This document shows positions 36,606 through 50,000 of a stretch of DNA of 64,000 nt, in pieces; position 1 is the first letter of the stretch, and every line of letters starts with the position of its first letter. The position numbers and the translations under genes are program-made. Origin of the DNA: Petrosia ficiformis (lineage: Eukaryota > Porifera > Demospongiae > Haplosclerida > Petrosiidae); assembly GCA_947044365.1 (NCBI GenBank), contig OX345652.1, positions 4,743,374-4,807,373 on the forward strand, read 5' to 3'. Under the pieces are notes generated by a model that did not search any database, was not told where the DNA came from, and worked only from the letters and a program-made list of their open reading frames with translations.

Positions 36606-37611
36606 ATGCTGAGACCTATTCTAAAATTATTAGAAGGAAGAAAAATAGTTTTAGCAAGCGGCTCACTTCGTAGAAAAAATATCCTTGAACACGTAGTAAG
36701 AATCCAAACACTCTCAAATTGACATAATATGCATTTCCATCAAACATCACAGGGTTTTCCGATTGACATAGTACCATCTACATTTGAAGAGAATTTAGAC
36801 AAGTCATCATACTCTGCACCATGGCAGTATGCTGTAGAGACTGCCAGAGGAAAGGCAAATGAAGTGGCGGAAAGATTAAAGGTAGCTTGACCTTTGACCT
36901 ATATAGTGAAAATAAAACTATCGATGTAGATATTTATATGTACACTATACAGGCTGACCCCAACTGGGCTGTTGTGATTGGAGCAGATACCATTGTGGTA
37001 AGTTTAGTTTTAGTAGTGCAATCCAATATACTATAGTCTTAGGTAAAAGACAATGAGATATTCGAAAAACCGAGTAGTCCTCAAATGGCGAAAGAAATGC
37101 TAGAAAAGTATGAATATTTAATTAAATAGCAAAAGTAGTTATTTGTGGATTTTCAGATTCAATGATTCAAACCACTTAGTGTATACTGGAGTAGTGTTCC
37201 TCTTGAGACCTTACCCCAAGGGAGAAACTGTTATTGAACATCATTTCTATGACTGCACAGAGGTGACATTTGGGAAATTACCAGAGGAGGCCATAGAGTA
37301 TTATGTTGCTTCTGCAGAACCATTGTAAGTAAACACAATCTGGACATGAATCTATTTATTGCGTGAGACTCAAAAAATTTCTTTTTTTTAGTGACAAGGC
37401 TGGAGGGTATCCATTTTAATTCAATAGTAATAATTACATTCATAAAGTGAAAGTCTGGTTCCCATAACTCAATGCTTACAGATATGGAATCCAAGATGTT
37501 GGTGGGACACTGATAAGTTCCATTCATGGAGATTATTACAATGTAGAAGGTTTACCGCTTCATAAAATGTGTATGGAACTATACATTCTCCTTAGGAAAC
37601 ATAAGCAATAA
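36606..37611 (+). CDS. Maf-family nucleotide pyrophosphatase (ASMTL N-terminal domain type)
   Basis: Exons: 36606-36695, 36753-36881, 36953-36997, 37043-37107, 37157-37324, 37392-37406, 37482-37611; 213 residues. Maf proteins hydrolyse non-canonical and pyrimidine nucleoside triphosphates (house-cleaning of the nucleotide pool). Landmarks are [15 protein letters not shown] with the Maf S-x-S-x-RR motif, [34 protein letters not shown], and [32 protein letters not shown]. The sequence is closest to the N-terminal half of animal ASMTL, but there is no methyltransferase half after the TAA, so this is a stand-alone Maf enzyme. ATG 36606 ([19 protein letters not shown]) fits the family; ATG 36513 would add 31 residues. 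Exon 6 is a 15-base microexon. Confidence 0.92.
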
Positions 37612-38571
37612 CTGAATTGAAGTACTTTTGTAGGCGTACATATCTCATTACAAATTCATTATCTAATTATAACAACACGATATTGATGGATGGGGTATTG
37701 ATTCCAGTATTAATGTAGATTGAAAAGATGTTTGTAGATGTGGGTGGAATTGTTTATTAAACTGTGGAATTAATCAAGTGTGATAATAACAACTGTTATC
37801 GTTAACTATCACTCATAATCATACTCATAATTATGTATAATTGTATTTTGATAGATTTGCCAAATGAAGTTATTAACTATTGAATTACATGTTTTGTAGA
37901 TTTATGTATGCATTGGAATTATAGCTTATGACATGGAATGTCAGATTCACATTAAAAATGCAATTCCAGTAAATTAGTTTTAATTTAAGGAGATTGCAGT
38001 TCCATTCCATCAGAACTCTGATTGTATTTCATTTACCGCAGGTAGTGTCGTAAATTTCACTGTAATTCATGCTATTCTATACCATTCCACATGAGAATGA
38101 ACTTTAACCAAAATAGAATTCAACATTCATGAATAAACAAGCACAATAATATACCAATGTTTAAACACAAGTATGAGGTGGGTACTTTCCTGTGAAATTG
38201 TACAATTCCAAGATAACTCAATTCTCATTCATTTGATAGTATCAGTTGCCAATTCATAATAAGCCCCACCCCCAATTCATGCATGGAACATTCCAGAATC
38301 GTTTCAATTCAAAAATTAAAATTCCAATGCCCTCACAAGATTGAGAGCAACAGTCTGTCCAATAATATATAGATAGATAACATTTTAATTTGTGAAACAG
38401 GAATACTGTACCTGTAGATTTACATACAGATCCTGCAATATATATACTACTAGTTTGTGGGAAACTGCAAGTGGTTAAAACTCAAACATAATGATTGTAA
38501 TAACCCATACTATTATTGTAACAATTAAGTAACCTACTATTATTAGTATAATTTATAATCACAAGTTTTGT
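37612..38571. other. Convergent intergenic region, Maf / ABC transporter
   Basis: This is 960 bp without a supportable exon. It is AT-rich and conspicuously dense in ATTCCA/TGGAAT and AATTC words between about 37900 and 38340. Apart from these it shows nothing I can name; it should contain both 3' untranslated regions. Confidence 0.5.
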
Positions 38572-41500
38572 TTATTCATCCTCCTCTTTCTTCTGTACTG
38601 TATTAAGAAGGTAATATGCTCCACGTAGTGCCATCAGTTGTGAGTGAGTACCCTTTTCGATGACAGCGCCATCATGAATTACTGCTATACAGTCAGAATT
38701 ATAAATGGTGGATAGACGATGTGCTATTACAATGCTTGTACGACCTTCCCTAGCTCTATCAAGAGCTTCTTGTACAATCTTTTCGCTCTCTGTGTCTAGA
38801 GCAGAAGTAGCTTCATCCAACAGTAAGATTTTAGGATCTCGTACAAGTGCTCGGGCTATGGCAACCCGTTGCTTTTGACCTCCACTAAGTTGAGTTCCTT
38901 TGGAGCCAGCATTAGTACTATAACCCTATTAAAATTACATATAAAGAATGTATAATGATATACAATTGATTACCTCTGGAAGGGTCTGAATAAAGTTGTG
39001 TATATTAGCAGCCTTGGCTGCTTCAATCACCTCCTCATCAGAAACATCACGGAAGTTAGCACCATAACGGATATTATCAGCAATTGAAGTATCAAATAAA
39101 ACTGGTTCCTGAGATACAATACCTATTTGATGACGTAACCAGCGGATATTCAAATCACGAAGATCTTCTCCATCAAGCTGAAGGCTACCAACTGATGGAT
39201 CATAGAATCTTTCAGTCAGAGAAACAACAGTACTTTTTCCACATCCACTGGGTCCAACAAGGGCAAGGGTCTCACCGGGGTGCACTGAAATACTCAGACC
39301 CTGTAAGACTGGAACATTAGGACGAGCTGGGTAATTGAAATGTACATTGTTCAGTGAAACAGCCCCAGTAGGTTTTTCCTAAATTGATATGTATGAGAAT
39401 TAAACATTTGGAATTACTAATCTCATACCAGTTTCATTCCATTTTCATCATATCCATCAATTTCTGGTTTTCTATTTAAGAGGGTCATTATGCGACTGGC
39501 TGACAGCTGAGCCTTTTGAGCATCAGGAGCAAATGAAGATGCTCGACCAACTGACAGAGCTGTAAATACAACAGCTGCAAATACCCTGTATCGTAAGATA
39601 ACTGACATATAATGTATGTTACAGGAAATTGCTGCATCAGTTACAAGTTCTACAATGCATAAGTTGATAATATTAATATTGTGCACCGTAGTTTCATTAT
39701 ATAATAATTATACTTGTACTTGTTTACATCATTATACCAATATACCTGAATATCTCTTCATAGTCAGCATGGTAAACTGAAGATGAATCTGAGATCACTT
39801 GAAAAGCTCCAACGCTGAATCCAGCAGAATAAACATAGAAAATAGAGGATTGTGCTAATGCAAAGATAGTTGCTTGAGTGAACACACTCTTGATATTTGA
39901 TCTGAGGTTAGTAAAACATTCTGAGATGATATTAGATAATAAAGGAACACACATCAAGACACTTACTGTGGCCTTAATGAGTGTGTGCATGAAATGTTTG
40001 CTCCAAGGTAAGTAAAATATATTAGGAACCCTCAGCAACTCTCATCAAGACACTTACTGTGGCCTTAATGAGTGTGTGCATGAAATGTTTGCTCCAAGGT
40101 AAGTAAAATATATTAGGAACCCTCAGCAACTCTCATCAAGACACTTACTGTGGCCTTAATGAGTGTGTGCATGAAATGTTTGCTCCAAGGTAAGTAAAAT
40201 ATATTAGGAACCCTCAGCAACTCTCATCAAGACACTTACTGTGGCCTTAATGAGTGTGTGCATGAAATATAAGGACACTTCATCATAAAAGTGTCATGAG
40301 GGAGTTAAACATATACTCACCTATACTATATTCTGGTACATACATACATACTGATGTTATATAATTACTAACTTGAATGGGGGTTTCAATTGTTCGTTGT
40401 ATAGCTCATAAAACTTTGTTTCGATTCCCAGTGAAGCAACAGTGCGGATGTTGTCAATAGCTTCATTAGCAGTTTTCCCGCTCTCTGCTGTCAACTCTTT
40501 GTTTCTTATTGATCTTCCTTTTAACAAACGAATCTGTAAATATCCTACACCAACTAGTAGAGGGAAACAAGCAAATAGAATAAGAGTCAGTAGCCATGCT
40601 GCTTCAAAGGCGATTATGAGAGCTGTTATGATGCCGGCTATAGTTTGTAAAACTGTACCCAGCCGAAGTCCAGTAGCCTAAAAGAAAAGAAGAGTTACTT
40701 GTTCAGCGACACTACCAAAACACACAATTCCTGTATTTATAAGCATGGAAGCCAAAAGTAACATTTAACAACATTTATGAATGTAAGAATTTTGAATGTC
40801 CTTGTGACTTCCTGTTCTAAAATATACATACCCCTTTCACTTCTGATGCATCGACAGCTAGACGAGTCGTAAGAGCTCCAGTGGAGTTACTTCGTTTGTC
40901 ATACCAACTCATTTCTTGTCTCATCATTGCTTGGAATGTTTTAATACGAAGTCGCTGAGTTAGTCGCTCACCAGCAAAAGAAAGAGTAACTATCTGAAGA
41001 GATAATACAAATTTACATCACATCTATTGAGAAATGTTAAGCTAAAGAGTTTAGACTTACAGATGTGAACTGAAAAATGAAAGCACTCACAGCCAAAATA
41101 ATGAAGTACCCAGCATATTCAGCTGCTCCATCCAATAATGTATCTCTGTCGACTGAACCGAATAGCTAAAAGTAGGAAGAAACATGATGAAATATACATG
41201 TATGCCTGCTGTTATGAAGCATATTTAATAGTACACGTTTATCGGATGGACAATACTAAGTGTCATCATGATGTAAAATTACATCATAACTACTAGAAAT
41301 TGACATCATGATGTAAATGACATCGTAACGACAAATTTACACAAATCTCTAACCTCCAACAAACCACTGAACAAGATAGCCATTAATGGAAATAAAGCAC
41401 CCAAGACAGTTGAACAAAACACACCAACTATAACCAGATACCAATCTGGAATATTTAATTTCAACAGTTCTATGAATGTCACTTCAACAAGTGGGTCAGC

Positions 41501-44500
41501 ATCAGATTCTTCAGGTTTTGGCTTTCTAAACCAGTTACCTTTACGAGATTTATCTTTGATCTTCACACTATCTTCATTAATATCAAACCTCACAGCTCTG
41601 TCAGGTGAACTGGGCTGAACAATAAGTGTCCTTGTCCCACTTGTTACTACCAAATGCTCTGGCTAAAAGGATGAAACAAACAGCTGTTACATCACTAAAG
41701 TCCAAAAGTAACATAGTGTATATAATGTTACTGTGGATGTGAAAATCAGTCATTTGTCAAATTTTGTCAAAAGCTTATATTTAAATGTTCATCATTCAGC
41801 CATTTTGTACAAGTAGCAAACGAAATATGGTATCCATGAAGAGCAACTATTGCTCTACCTAAATTCCATATTTAGTTAGTTTCCTGTGCAAAATGGCTGA
41901 GTTTTTTCATCCATGGTCACATACATATAATCATCTTTATTTGTACATTGCACTGTGCACTTAGACAACCAACAAACCTGCTCCTGTTTTGATTCAACAG
42001 ACTTGAAAACATTTGGCGATATCTCTTCAGGTGAGCCAAATTTACGAGCAGGTAAAGGTGAAGGATGAGCAGCAACTGGTATATCTTCCAAGCTGTATCG
42101 TGAAAGATGGTCAGTAAGTGCCGTGAACACATCTCCACCTGACTGGGTAGAGGACTGTCGTTGGAAGTAGGGCAACCCTTCTTGAGAACTTATACTGTGT
42201 TCACGTTTGTATGAATGACGACTAGTAGATCGTTGAAGAGCTACTTTGAAACTTGAAAGAGAATCTAAAGAAAAGAATAATCATACATCTATAGTGATCT
42301 GCCTCATGATTGTTCCAGAAACTAACCTCCACGCTTCTCATCCTGTTCCACGATGGTCTGAGCAGTTACCAATTCAAAATATAAACCCTGGTTTTTCATC
42401 AATTCCGCATGAGTACCCATTTCAACCACTCGTCCTTCTTCAATACCTGCTATTACATCAGCTGTCTGAATGGTGGACAGACGATGTGCTATTACAATAG
42501 TGGTACGACCCTCCCTAGCTCTATCAAGAGCATCTTGTACAACCTTTTCACTCTCTGTGTCTAGAGCAGAGGTAGCTTCATCCAGTAGTAAGATTTTTGG
42601 ATCTCGTACAAGTGCTCGGGCTATGGCAATACGCTGTTTCTGACCTCCACTAAGTTGAGTTCCCTTTTCACCTACTATGGTATTGAAACCTTCTGGAAGT
42701 TCAGATATGAAATTATAAGCATTAGCAGCCTTGGCAGCAGCTTCTATTTGAGCCTGAGTAGCATTCTCTTTCCCATATTGTATATTCTCTGTAATAGACG
42801 TATCAAATAGAACTGGTTCTTGAGAGACAACACCAATATTTCCACGTAACCACTTCAAGTTCAGATCTTTAATGTCATGACCATCAATAGTAATCTAGAA
42901 AAGAAACATCTGATCAAACAATGATGGAAGAACAAGCAAATAGTTTATCACTCTGTTTTATAGATATAGAGAACATATGACCCAAAGAGACTTAAACTAT
43001 GACCTCTCAGAAGAGAGTCACGAGACTCATACCTACACGTATGACCACCTCCTGAAAGGGACTCAAACCTGCCTATACATGAAGAAACTCAAACCTATAA
43101 TCCCCTTTCAGAAGAGACTCAAACCCATGCCTTTCCCTCAAATTACGACCCCTTCCCTGAAGAAAGTCAAATTTATGACCCCCCAAATACAATTTGAACT
43201 TATGACTTGTTTTAGATTATTGCATTTCTTGTTTCTATCAACAAAACATTATCACGTCAGTACTCACTTGTCCCCCTATAAGGTTGTAAAACCTCTGTAA
43301 CAGTTGAATAACAGTGCTTTTACCACATCCACTTGGACCCACAAGAGCTACTGTCTGTCCAACATGTACACTAAGATCCAGACCCTGTAAAACCTTGGTA
43401 TTAGGCCGTGCTGGATAGTTGAATATGACATCTTTGAATTCAATCCTCCCTTCCAAGCTATCTGGAATTAACCCTTCATTTGATGTAGCATCAATTTCTG
43501 GTTGCTAAAAAGAGTATAGATTTGATCACATGTGAGTCATTTTGAGTTACCTATCACTATGACAACACAAGATCTTATAAATATTGAAGATTATATGACA
43601 GGAACTTACAAGTGGCTAAATAATCAAGGAGTGTCTAAACAAAAAAACTTGCCATATTAGGAAGTTTACATGTGATATAATATATACCAAAAACAATTAT
43701 ATAGTAAATCAAAAACTATTGCTCAAAAACGCTAATTATAATTTCAATGAGATTCTGTGACTATGTTTGTGTTCAGTGACAGTGATCAAACATACCCTAT
43801 CGATAATAGCAAATACAGCTGTGGCTGATCCTAAAGCAGTTGCAAATGTCTGTAGCTCAGGCAGTGCATTACCAAGAGAGAAACTACCAATAACAACACC
43901 AAAGAACACCTTTAGAGGAGGAGAGAGGATTAATGATTAATAATCGTACTACCAAATTAACTTACCGTGACAACCTGCCCAGGTCGAAGATCACAATCTG
44001 CTATAAGTGTAGCACCATACCTGTAATTGATTATCTGAGGAATTTAATTAATACAACTATATTACATGCTTACCAGAATCCCAGAGCATAGGTTGAAAAT
44101 ATTACAAAATACAGTAAACCAGTTACAATAGATGTCAAGAATCCTTTCTTCAAACCAATGTTCTTTGCTCGACTGAGATAATTCTGATATCTAAAAAAAT
44201 GAAGAATAGCTTATGGTATTGTTCAATCCTTTAACCACGAAAAACTGTTACTCACCTCTCTGTCTCCTTGTTTTCTCCTCCAAAAGCAACCACAGTTCTA
44301 ATGGAAGACAACACTTCTTCAGCAACTCCACCGGCTGAAGCATAAGCATTCTGTTCTCTTACAGTAAATGAAGCAATAATCTGAATTTTTAATAGAAATA
44401 TAAAAAGTACACATTTAAACTTTCAATTCACAATAAATGCAATGTACCTTTGCTATCACACCAGCTAAGAATGAAAGTACTGGTAGCATTGTACCAACTA

Positions 44501-46733
44501 CCAGAGTCATTTTCCAGCTACTAACAAAAGCTATGATAAAACCGGTAATAAATGTTGTAAAGTACTGCAAGAAAATTCCTGCTTTGTCTCCAATACCAGC
44601 TTGTATTTTTTCAATATCACTGTCAGAGAAAGAATATCAATCATGAATTAAAAGCACAAACTACTCAATAGTATATTACAATGTCACTTCCTGCCAACCA
44701 GATGCTTGCACAACTTCATTACACCACATAAAACCATGCTGTTGTAACCTTGGAGTGCATTTTAATTAAGTACTTTGTGGTCTTGCTAAAACTGCTAATA
44801 ACATTTTTTATTATCACTACACTAAGTGTGGACCGATAAAGGTCAAGATTACCAGTATAGTGGTTATCAGGTGACTTGGTTATGAAAACAGTTGCCATGA
44901 TATCATATGGCAACTTTGAGATAAAGTCAAATGTTGTTTATAACATAATGTAAATGTAAGAAAACAAATTAAAACAGAAAACAGTTTATGTCACTCACTC
45001 TGATAAACGTGTATTCAACTGTGAAGATGGATTAACATCAAACCATGCAATGTCCTGACGTAATATGGAATTAAAGAATGCTAGTCTCATCCTCAGGGTT
45101 TGTCGATATGCAGCCAGGTTCCATAGAGTAATGGATAGGAATGAAGCAATTAGCAATGCTGTAGCCATTGCCAGATAGTAATATGAAAAAATGGCTATTT
45201 CAGCCTGCAACTCATCGCCAGTATCATCAGCTGTTATATATTTAAAGATATTTGACTCTTCTCGGTCTTCAGCAAAATCACAGAAATATGTACTGTTATC
45301 ACCTCCACCAAAAGACAAGGAAATCATTGTGCCTCCTCCACTCCCCATACCTCCTCCAGTTGCAATCATTCTTGCCTGGCTACCTGTTATGTTGTTTTCA
45401 TTCCTCAGAGTAGTAGCAACATCATATGCAATAAAATTATCAATTACTTCACCAAACAGAAGCATGTGACCAGGTAAAGCAGTACCTGCTGCAATGGACA
45501 TCAAGGCCCCTACTATTATCATGAAAATGTCAATTGGTTTAGCAAATCTAAACTAATAGGAACACATTATCTTAATAAATAACAATCGGTATATCATTTG
45601 ACTTACGTACCAAATACCACACAGGAACAATTTTTGTCGACTGTATGGATTGTTCTCCATCTTTGTTTCTAAAAAAATATTTATTATCATTTATACACAA
45701 ATTAGTTTCTATAGTAACTGAACTATGACAGTTGAGACTCTGTTGTATAATGAGATCAATTTGGAACAAGGTAGGTACTAAATTTACTTTGAGGTAGACA
45801 CAGAGTGTAGAAATAACGAGCTAACTGCCAGAGATATATGATCTATTTTCTTTACTCTTCCTAGACCTTATGGATTGACAATGTGACCCCAGATCCTAGG
45901 ATCATTGATCCAGCTTTCAGGAAGGCTAAACAGTAGGGTTGGGTAATATTGAAAATTAAGTTTAGCAATATTACCTAAAGGTGACTTACGATTATTGCAA
46001 CTACTCATTGATATAGTCTATGATGGCAAAAATAGGCTCATTTAAAAAAAAATGACAATTTTGATGTTTGTTTCAGAGCATATGGCTCAAGATTAAGTGC
46101 TATATAGTATTTTTCAACTGCATACTTTTTTGTGTGATTGTTTATTATTTAATTGCAGTAAGACAATATTTTGCCATTGTGATAATACTGGTAGACCAAT
46201 ATCATGGATTCATGGGATACAATTATTGTGGTGATATATTGAATTATTGCCCAACCCATATGATCACATTTAAGTTGAGCCAGAATTGTATTTCGGTATA
46301 AATGATGAGGAAACGAGCAGTCCGGCATGCAGGGCATTGCTCAATAAATCCGTGAATGTCCACTGAGTAAACAGTAAACTGAAATTGAGCTGTGTACAAG
46401 TATAGTATTTCTGTGGCTGAAATATGTTATTTATTGGTAGAATTTTTCTTTATTAATAAAAAAAATGTTGTAGTATTGGACAGTGGACCTTTAAAATACT
46501 TACTTCCCTTTCTTCTTGCTCTTGGTGGATTTCTTTCCCTCAGGCTCCCAATCGTCCCCCTGGTTTAATGCAGTATCATATGAACTACTAGGTTTCAAAA
46601 TTCCAGGTGGTATGGCTGCTTCTTTCTCCTCAACTATCTCCCCATCCACGAAATCGTGCGGTTCAATCTTCTGTTCATCTACGCCTTTCTCCTCCTCCAA
46701 ACCTAATTCAGGCTCTTTCTCTTCTAAAGCCAT
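38572..46733 (-). CDS. ABCB1-like: ABCB1-type full ABC transporter (multidrug/P-glycoprotein class)
   Basis: Exons: 46504-46733, 45611-45668, 44999-45552, 44448-44619, 44256-44380, 44074-44190, 43966-44020, 43796-43909, 43268-43504, 42327-42894, 41978-42264, 41354-41662, 41061-41165, 40832-40993, 40373-40677, 39746-39901, 39429-39585, 38974-39378, 38572-38925; 1489 residues. It should be an ATP-driven exporter of lipids or hydrophobic compounds in the plasma membrane. The order is TMD1-NBD1-linker-TMD2-NBD2. Both NBDs are complete: Walker [11 protein letters not shown]-loop [11 protein letters not shown], signature LSGGQ, Walker [14 protein letters not shown]-loop [12 protein letters not shown]1 has a long Gly/Ser/Met-rich first loop (GGGMGSGGG). 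An acidic and lysine-rich N-terminal extension and a ~150-residue Ser-rich linker make it about 200 residues longer than human ABCB1. No key ATPase residue is missing. Confidence 0.95.
39952..40268 (+). repeat. 91-bp tandem repeat (3.5 units) in ABC transporter intron 15
   Basis: Units start at 39952, 40043 and 40134 with CATCAAGACACTTACTGTGG and include GCTCCAAGGTAAGTAAAATA; a partial unit follows at 40225-40268. The units are almost identical, so the array is young. The CAAGGTAAGT inside each unit is a strong splice-donor match, but on the strand opposite to the gene. Confidence 0.88.
41795..41901. mobile_element. Short MITE-like inverted repeat in ABC transporter intron 11
   Basis: The left end TTCAGCCATTTTGTACAAG and the right end TGTGCAAAATGGCTGA are inverted copies. 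The match continues inwards through AGTAGCAAACGAAATATGG / CCATATTTAGTTAGTTTC, giving roughly 34-bp imperfect arms around a loop with a further GAGCAACTATTGCTC hairpin. Confidence 0.6.
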
Positions 46734-47009
46734 TTGTATGTCAATTAATACAATGAACTGTGTTATTTGGCTATCACATGGACTAAGCTTTTATTGTCTT
46801 TGATGTGTACTCTAGTCTACTACTATTTGCTGAGTGTAAAAACGTAAATCATAATAATTATTATTCTGGAGGTCACAATTAAATGAATATGAGACAAGCT
46901 TTAATTAATCAAAGAATGTGATAATTATAAATTACATTATGAGAAAGAAATCTGAAAGAATGTATGTGATATAAAATTATAATTATTATTATATAATATT
47001 ACAATATGA

Positions 47010-50000
47010 TTAAACTGGAGTTTCCAGATATTCAAGTTGTAAAGATCTTTTAAATGAGTCTCTTATTCTGTGAATACTTGAAGCAAGATAACGTCCAAAA
47101 GCATGATTATAAAATTCTGGTGATCGTCCCCTGTGTTAAAAACAAATATTATGTGTGAAATGAACATACAGTGATCTATGAATATCATTAGTTAGTGAAC
47201 CCAAGGAGAGCTTGGCTATAAAGGCATAGCTCATTAAGGAAGGTTGATTGCGGAGAGTAGGAGCCTAGGAGCCTAGAAAGAGGTGGAGGTGGTTAACTAT
47301 AATCACTATATTCTTTGAACCCTACTCTGCTTCCAAGCTCAAGAGCACGTCCACATTTTGCTCCCATTAATTATATACACACACACTATTCATTAGTTAT
47401 GTACACACATTGTTAAGATTGTTAAAATTGTTAACAGACAGTAATATTGTTAAGAATCATTAAATAACTAGATTCATGATCAAAGGTCTTTTTTTGCTGA
47501 CTGTAGTGTGTTTAATAACGCTGACTGTATATAGAATGATGAACTAAAACATCCTCAACTGTTTACTATGATATCTAAATCATTCTACTGGTCTGTTCAA
47601 ACAACATTCCACTGGTCCACTGACCAAACATCCAATTATCCATTGTTCAAATCAACTAACTAAACCACAAGTATTATTTATTATTGCATCATCTATCTAT
47701 CTACCTATTTACATACCTCATATCCACTCTGCAATAAAGACTTAATTGGGAGTTACCATCTGCTGTTTTTTCAATAAGATATCTCATAGCCAGCTCGGTG
47801 CACCTTACACCCGCTAGTAGTGTAGCATGAGGATGAGAAACTGACGTAGAAACTATAACGTAGCTTTCAGTACTAGGATCAAATTTCCAGGATCTATTTT
47901 GAGGGAAACATAATTGTAACAGAGCTCCGAGATACAGGAGTAAAACATTTACTTTAGGTAACTATGATTAGTACAACAGTTGAAATAGAATGATGAGTAG
48001 TATCTGTATCATCGATACTTGGAGAAACCAGCCTTCAATATTAGAATTTACAATATCAGTATTAAATAATAATATTTGGATAGCTACGTACATGTCCAGG
48101 CTTAGTGTCTAGTAGTGTTAATCATTAGGCTTATAGTTAACTAAACTAAAACTAAATTACAGGTCTACTGTAATAACTGTAACTAACTAAACTAACTAGT
48201 TCATCAACTATAACTATAACTAAAAGTGGTCATTATTGTCTAAAAGTGGTCATTATTGTCATACTAAAACAACACTAGTGTTTAGTGAGCTGGAGATTAG
48301 GCATATATACCGAGCTTAAGATGTAGGATTTGATAGACAGTTTCTGGTCTAATAGATTTAAGAACATATCCACAGTATAGCTATCAAAGAAACTAAATCC
48401 AAATACTAACTACAATTAACTCTAGTAATGGATGCTTCTTCGTGTAAATATTCGGCATGACATTACATCATGATTATATCTTCTAGTTCGAGTTATTTAT
48501 AGTTGCAAATATTTATGCTAAGAAACCGTACAAGTGATGAGATTGTAGTGTACAGTTTCAATTACAAATCATTATTATGATATTATCTATAATTCTAATT
48601 ATATGAACATTTTAAAAAGAAAAAGTTATTTTCAAAATTCTATTAATTAGAAATCTTTGTCCCTTACCTGAGTACACAGTGGTCTCTGTGCGTTAAAGGA
48701 GGTACTGATGAAGTAACATACTGAAACACTTCTGTATGAGGGTCAAGTTGAGCTATCTGCCTGCCCTTCACAATACGACCATCCCACAAATGCCTGAAGA
48801 CAAGAAGAAAATGAAGTCAATGAGTTGTTTGTTCAGTGAAAGCTTAATATTTACTTTTCTTCCCATAATCTTTGAAGCACAACATAAGGTGGAACAGGAA
48901 TTTCTGTTGTCCCTCGCCAGAGTTTCAAAGGAATTCCATCATCAACTTTACTGTATGCAAGTTCCACATCTTTCACTGCATTACACTGTACCCATCCACG
49001 ATATTTCTTACGTTGGTCCTACAAGAGTAAGTGGTTATTTGTATAGAGAAGAAAAAAGAGAGGAGAGACAGAGAGAGATACAGACAGATAGATAAAGAGA
49101 TAGGTACATAGGTAAATACATGGAAAAATGGATGGATGGATGGATGGATGGATGGATAGATAGATAGATAGATAGATAGGTAGATAGTGAACGAAAGAGG
49201 TGACTTTAAATTATGAATGTGTAAATGTTTTAATCCACCATTATTCATTCAAAATATCATCTCTTTTACACAGTCATGCTTACAATACCTTTGCTAATGT
49301 AGTCATGCACTCGTCAATGTAATCCTTGTAACTTCCATGCCCATTTTTGTCCCTTCCAAGATCATGATAAGGAACAGGATCACCAAATTCCAGGTGAGAG
49401 AATTTACAAACCTGCATCATATCTGCTGCTACTGTAAATAGTTTATCATAATGTTGTATCAATTCTGTTAGACATTTACTGGACAGGACATGTTCATTAA
49501 CTTCTTTATTACCACCGACAGTCAATAAGTTTTGTGAATTAGTGGCATTAGAACGTTTGAGCGATCCACGGCGTGTGAGCGGAGAGGGACGAGGAATTGT
49601 TGATAGAGCAAACAAAGTAGGAGCAAGACAAACAGATAGGTTCTTCATATCCATCTGTAGTAAAAACAATGTATACAAATTTATAATAATGACCGGCTCT
49701 GAGAATATATAAACTGCATCATTGAATTTGTAAAGCCATGAGTTCTCTTTAAATGATTGTTATTATAGCATTAGCACATTGGCTGTGCAATAAGACTATT
49801 ATAGTGAGTGTACGTCCTGAATAACAAATTTTATTAGCTTCTTGTACAAAATGGCACAATATTGAGCATTTAAAGAGAATACATTGCTTTACAAATTAAA
49901 TAGTTTTGAAACAATTATAAACAGATTAATAAATAGATACTAATATACTTATAAATAGATGGATGACATATATATATAAAATAGACACCTAATCAATGTG

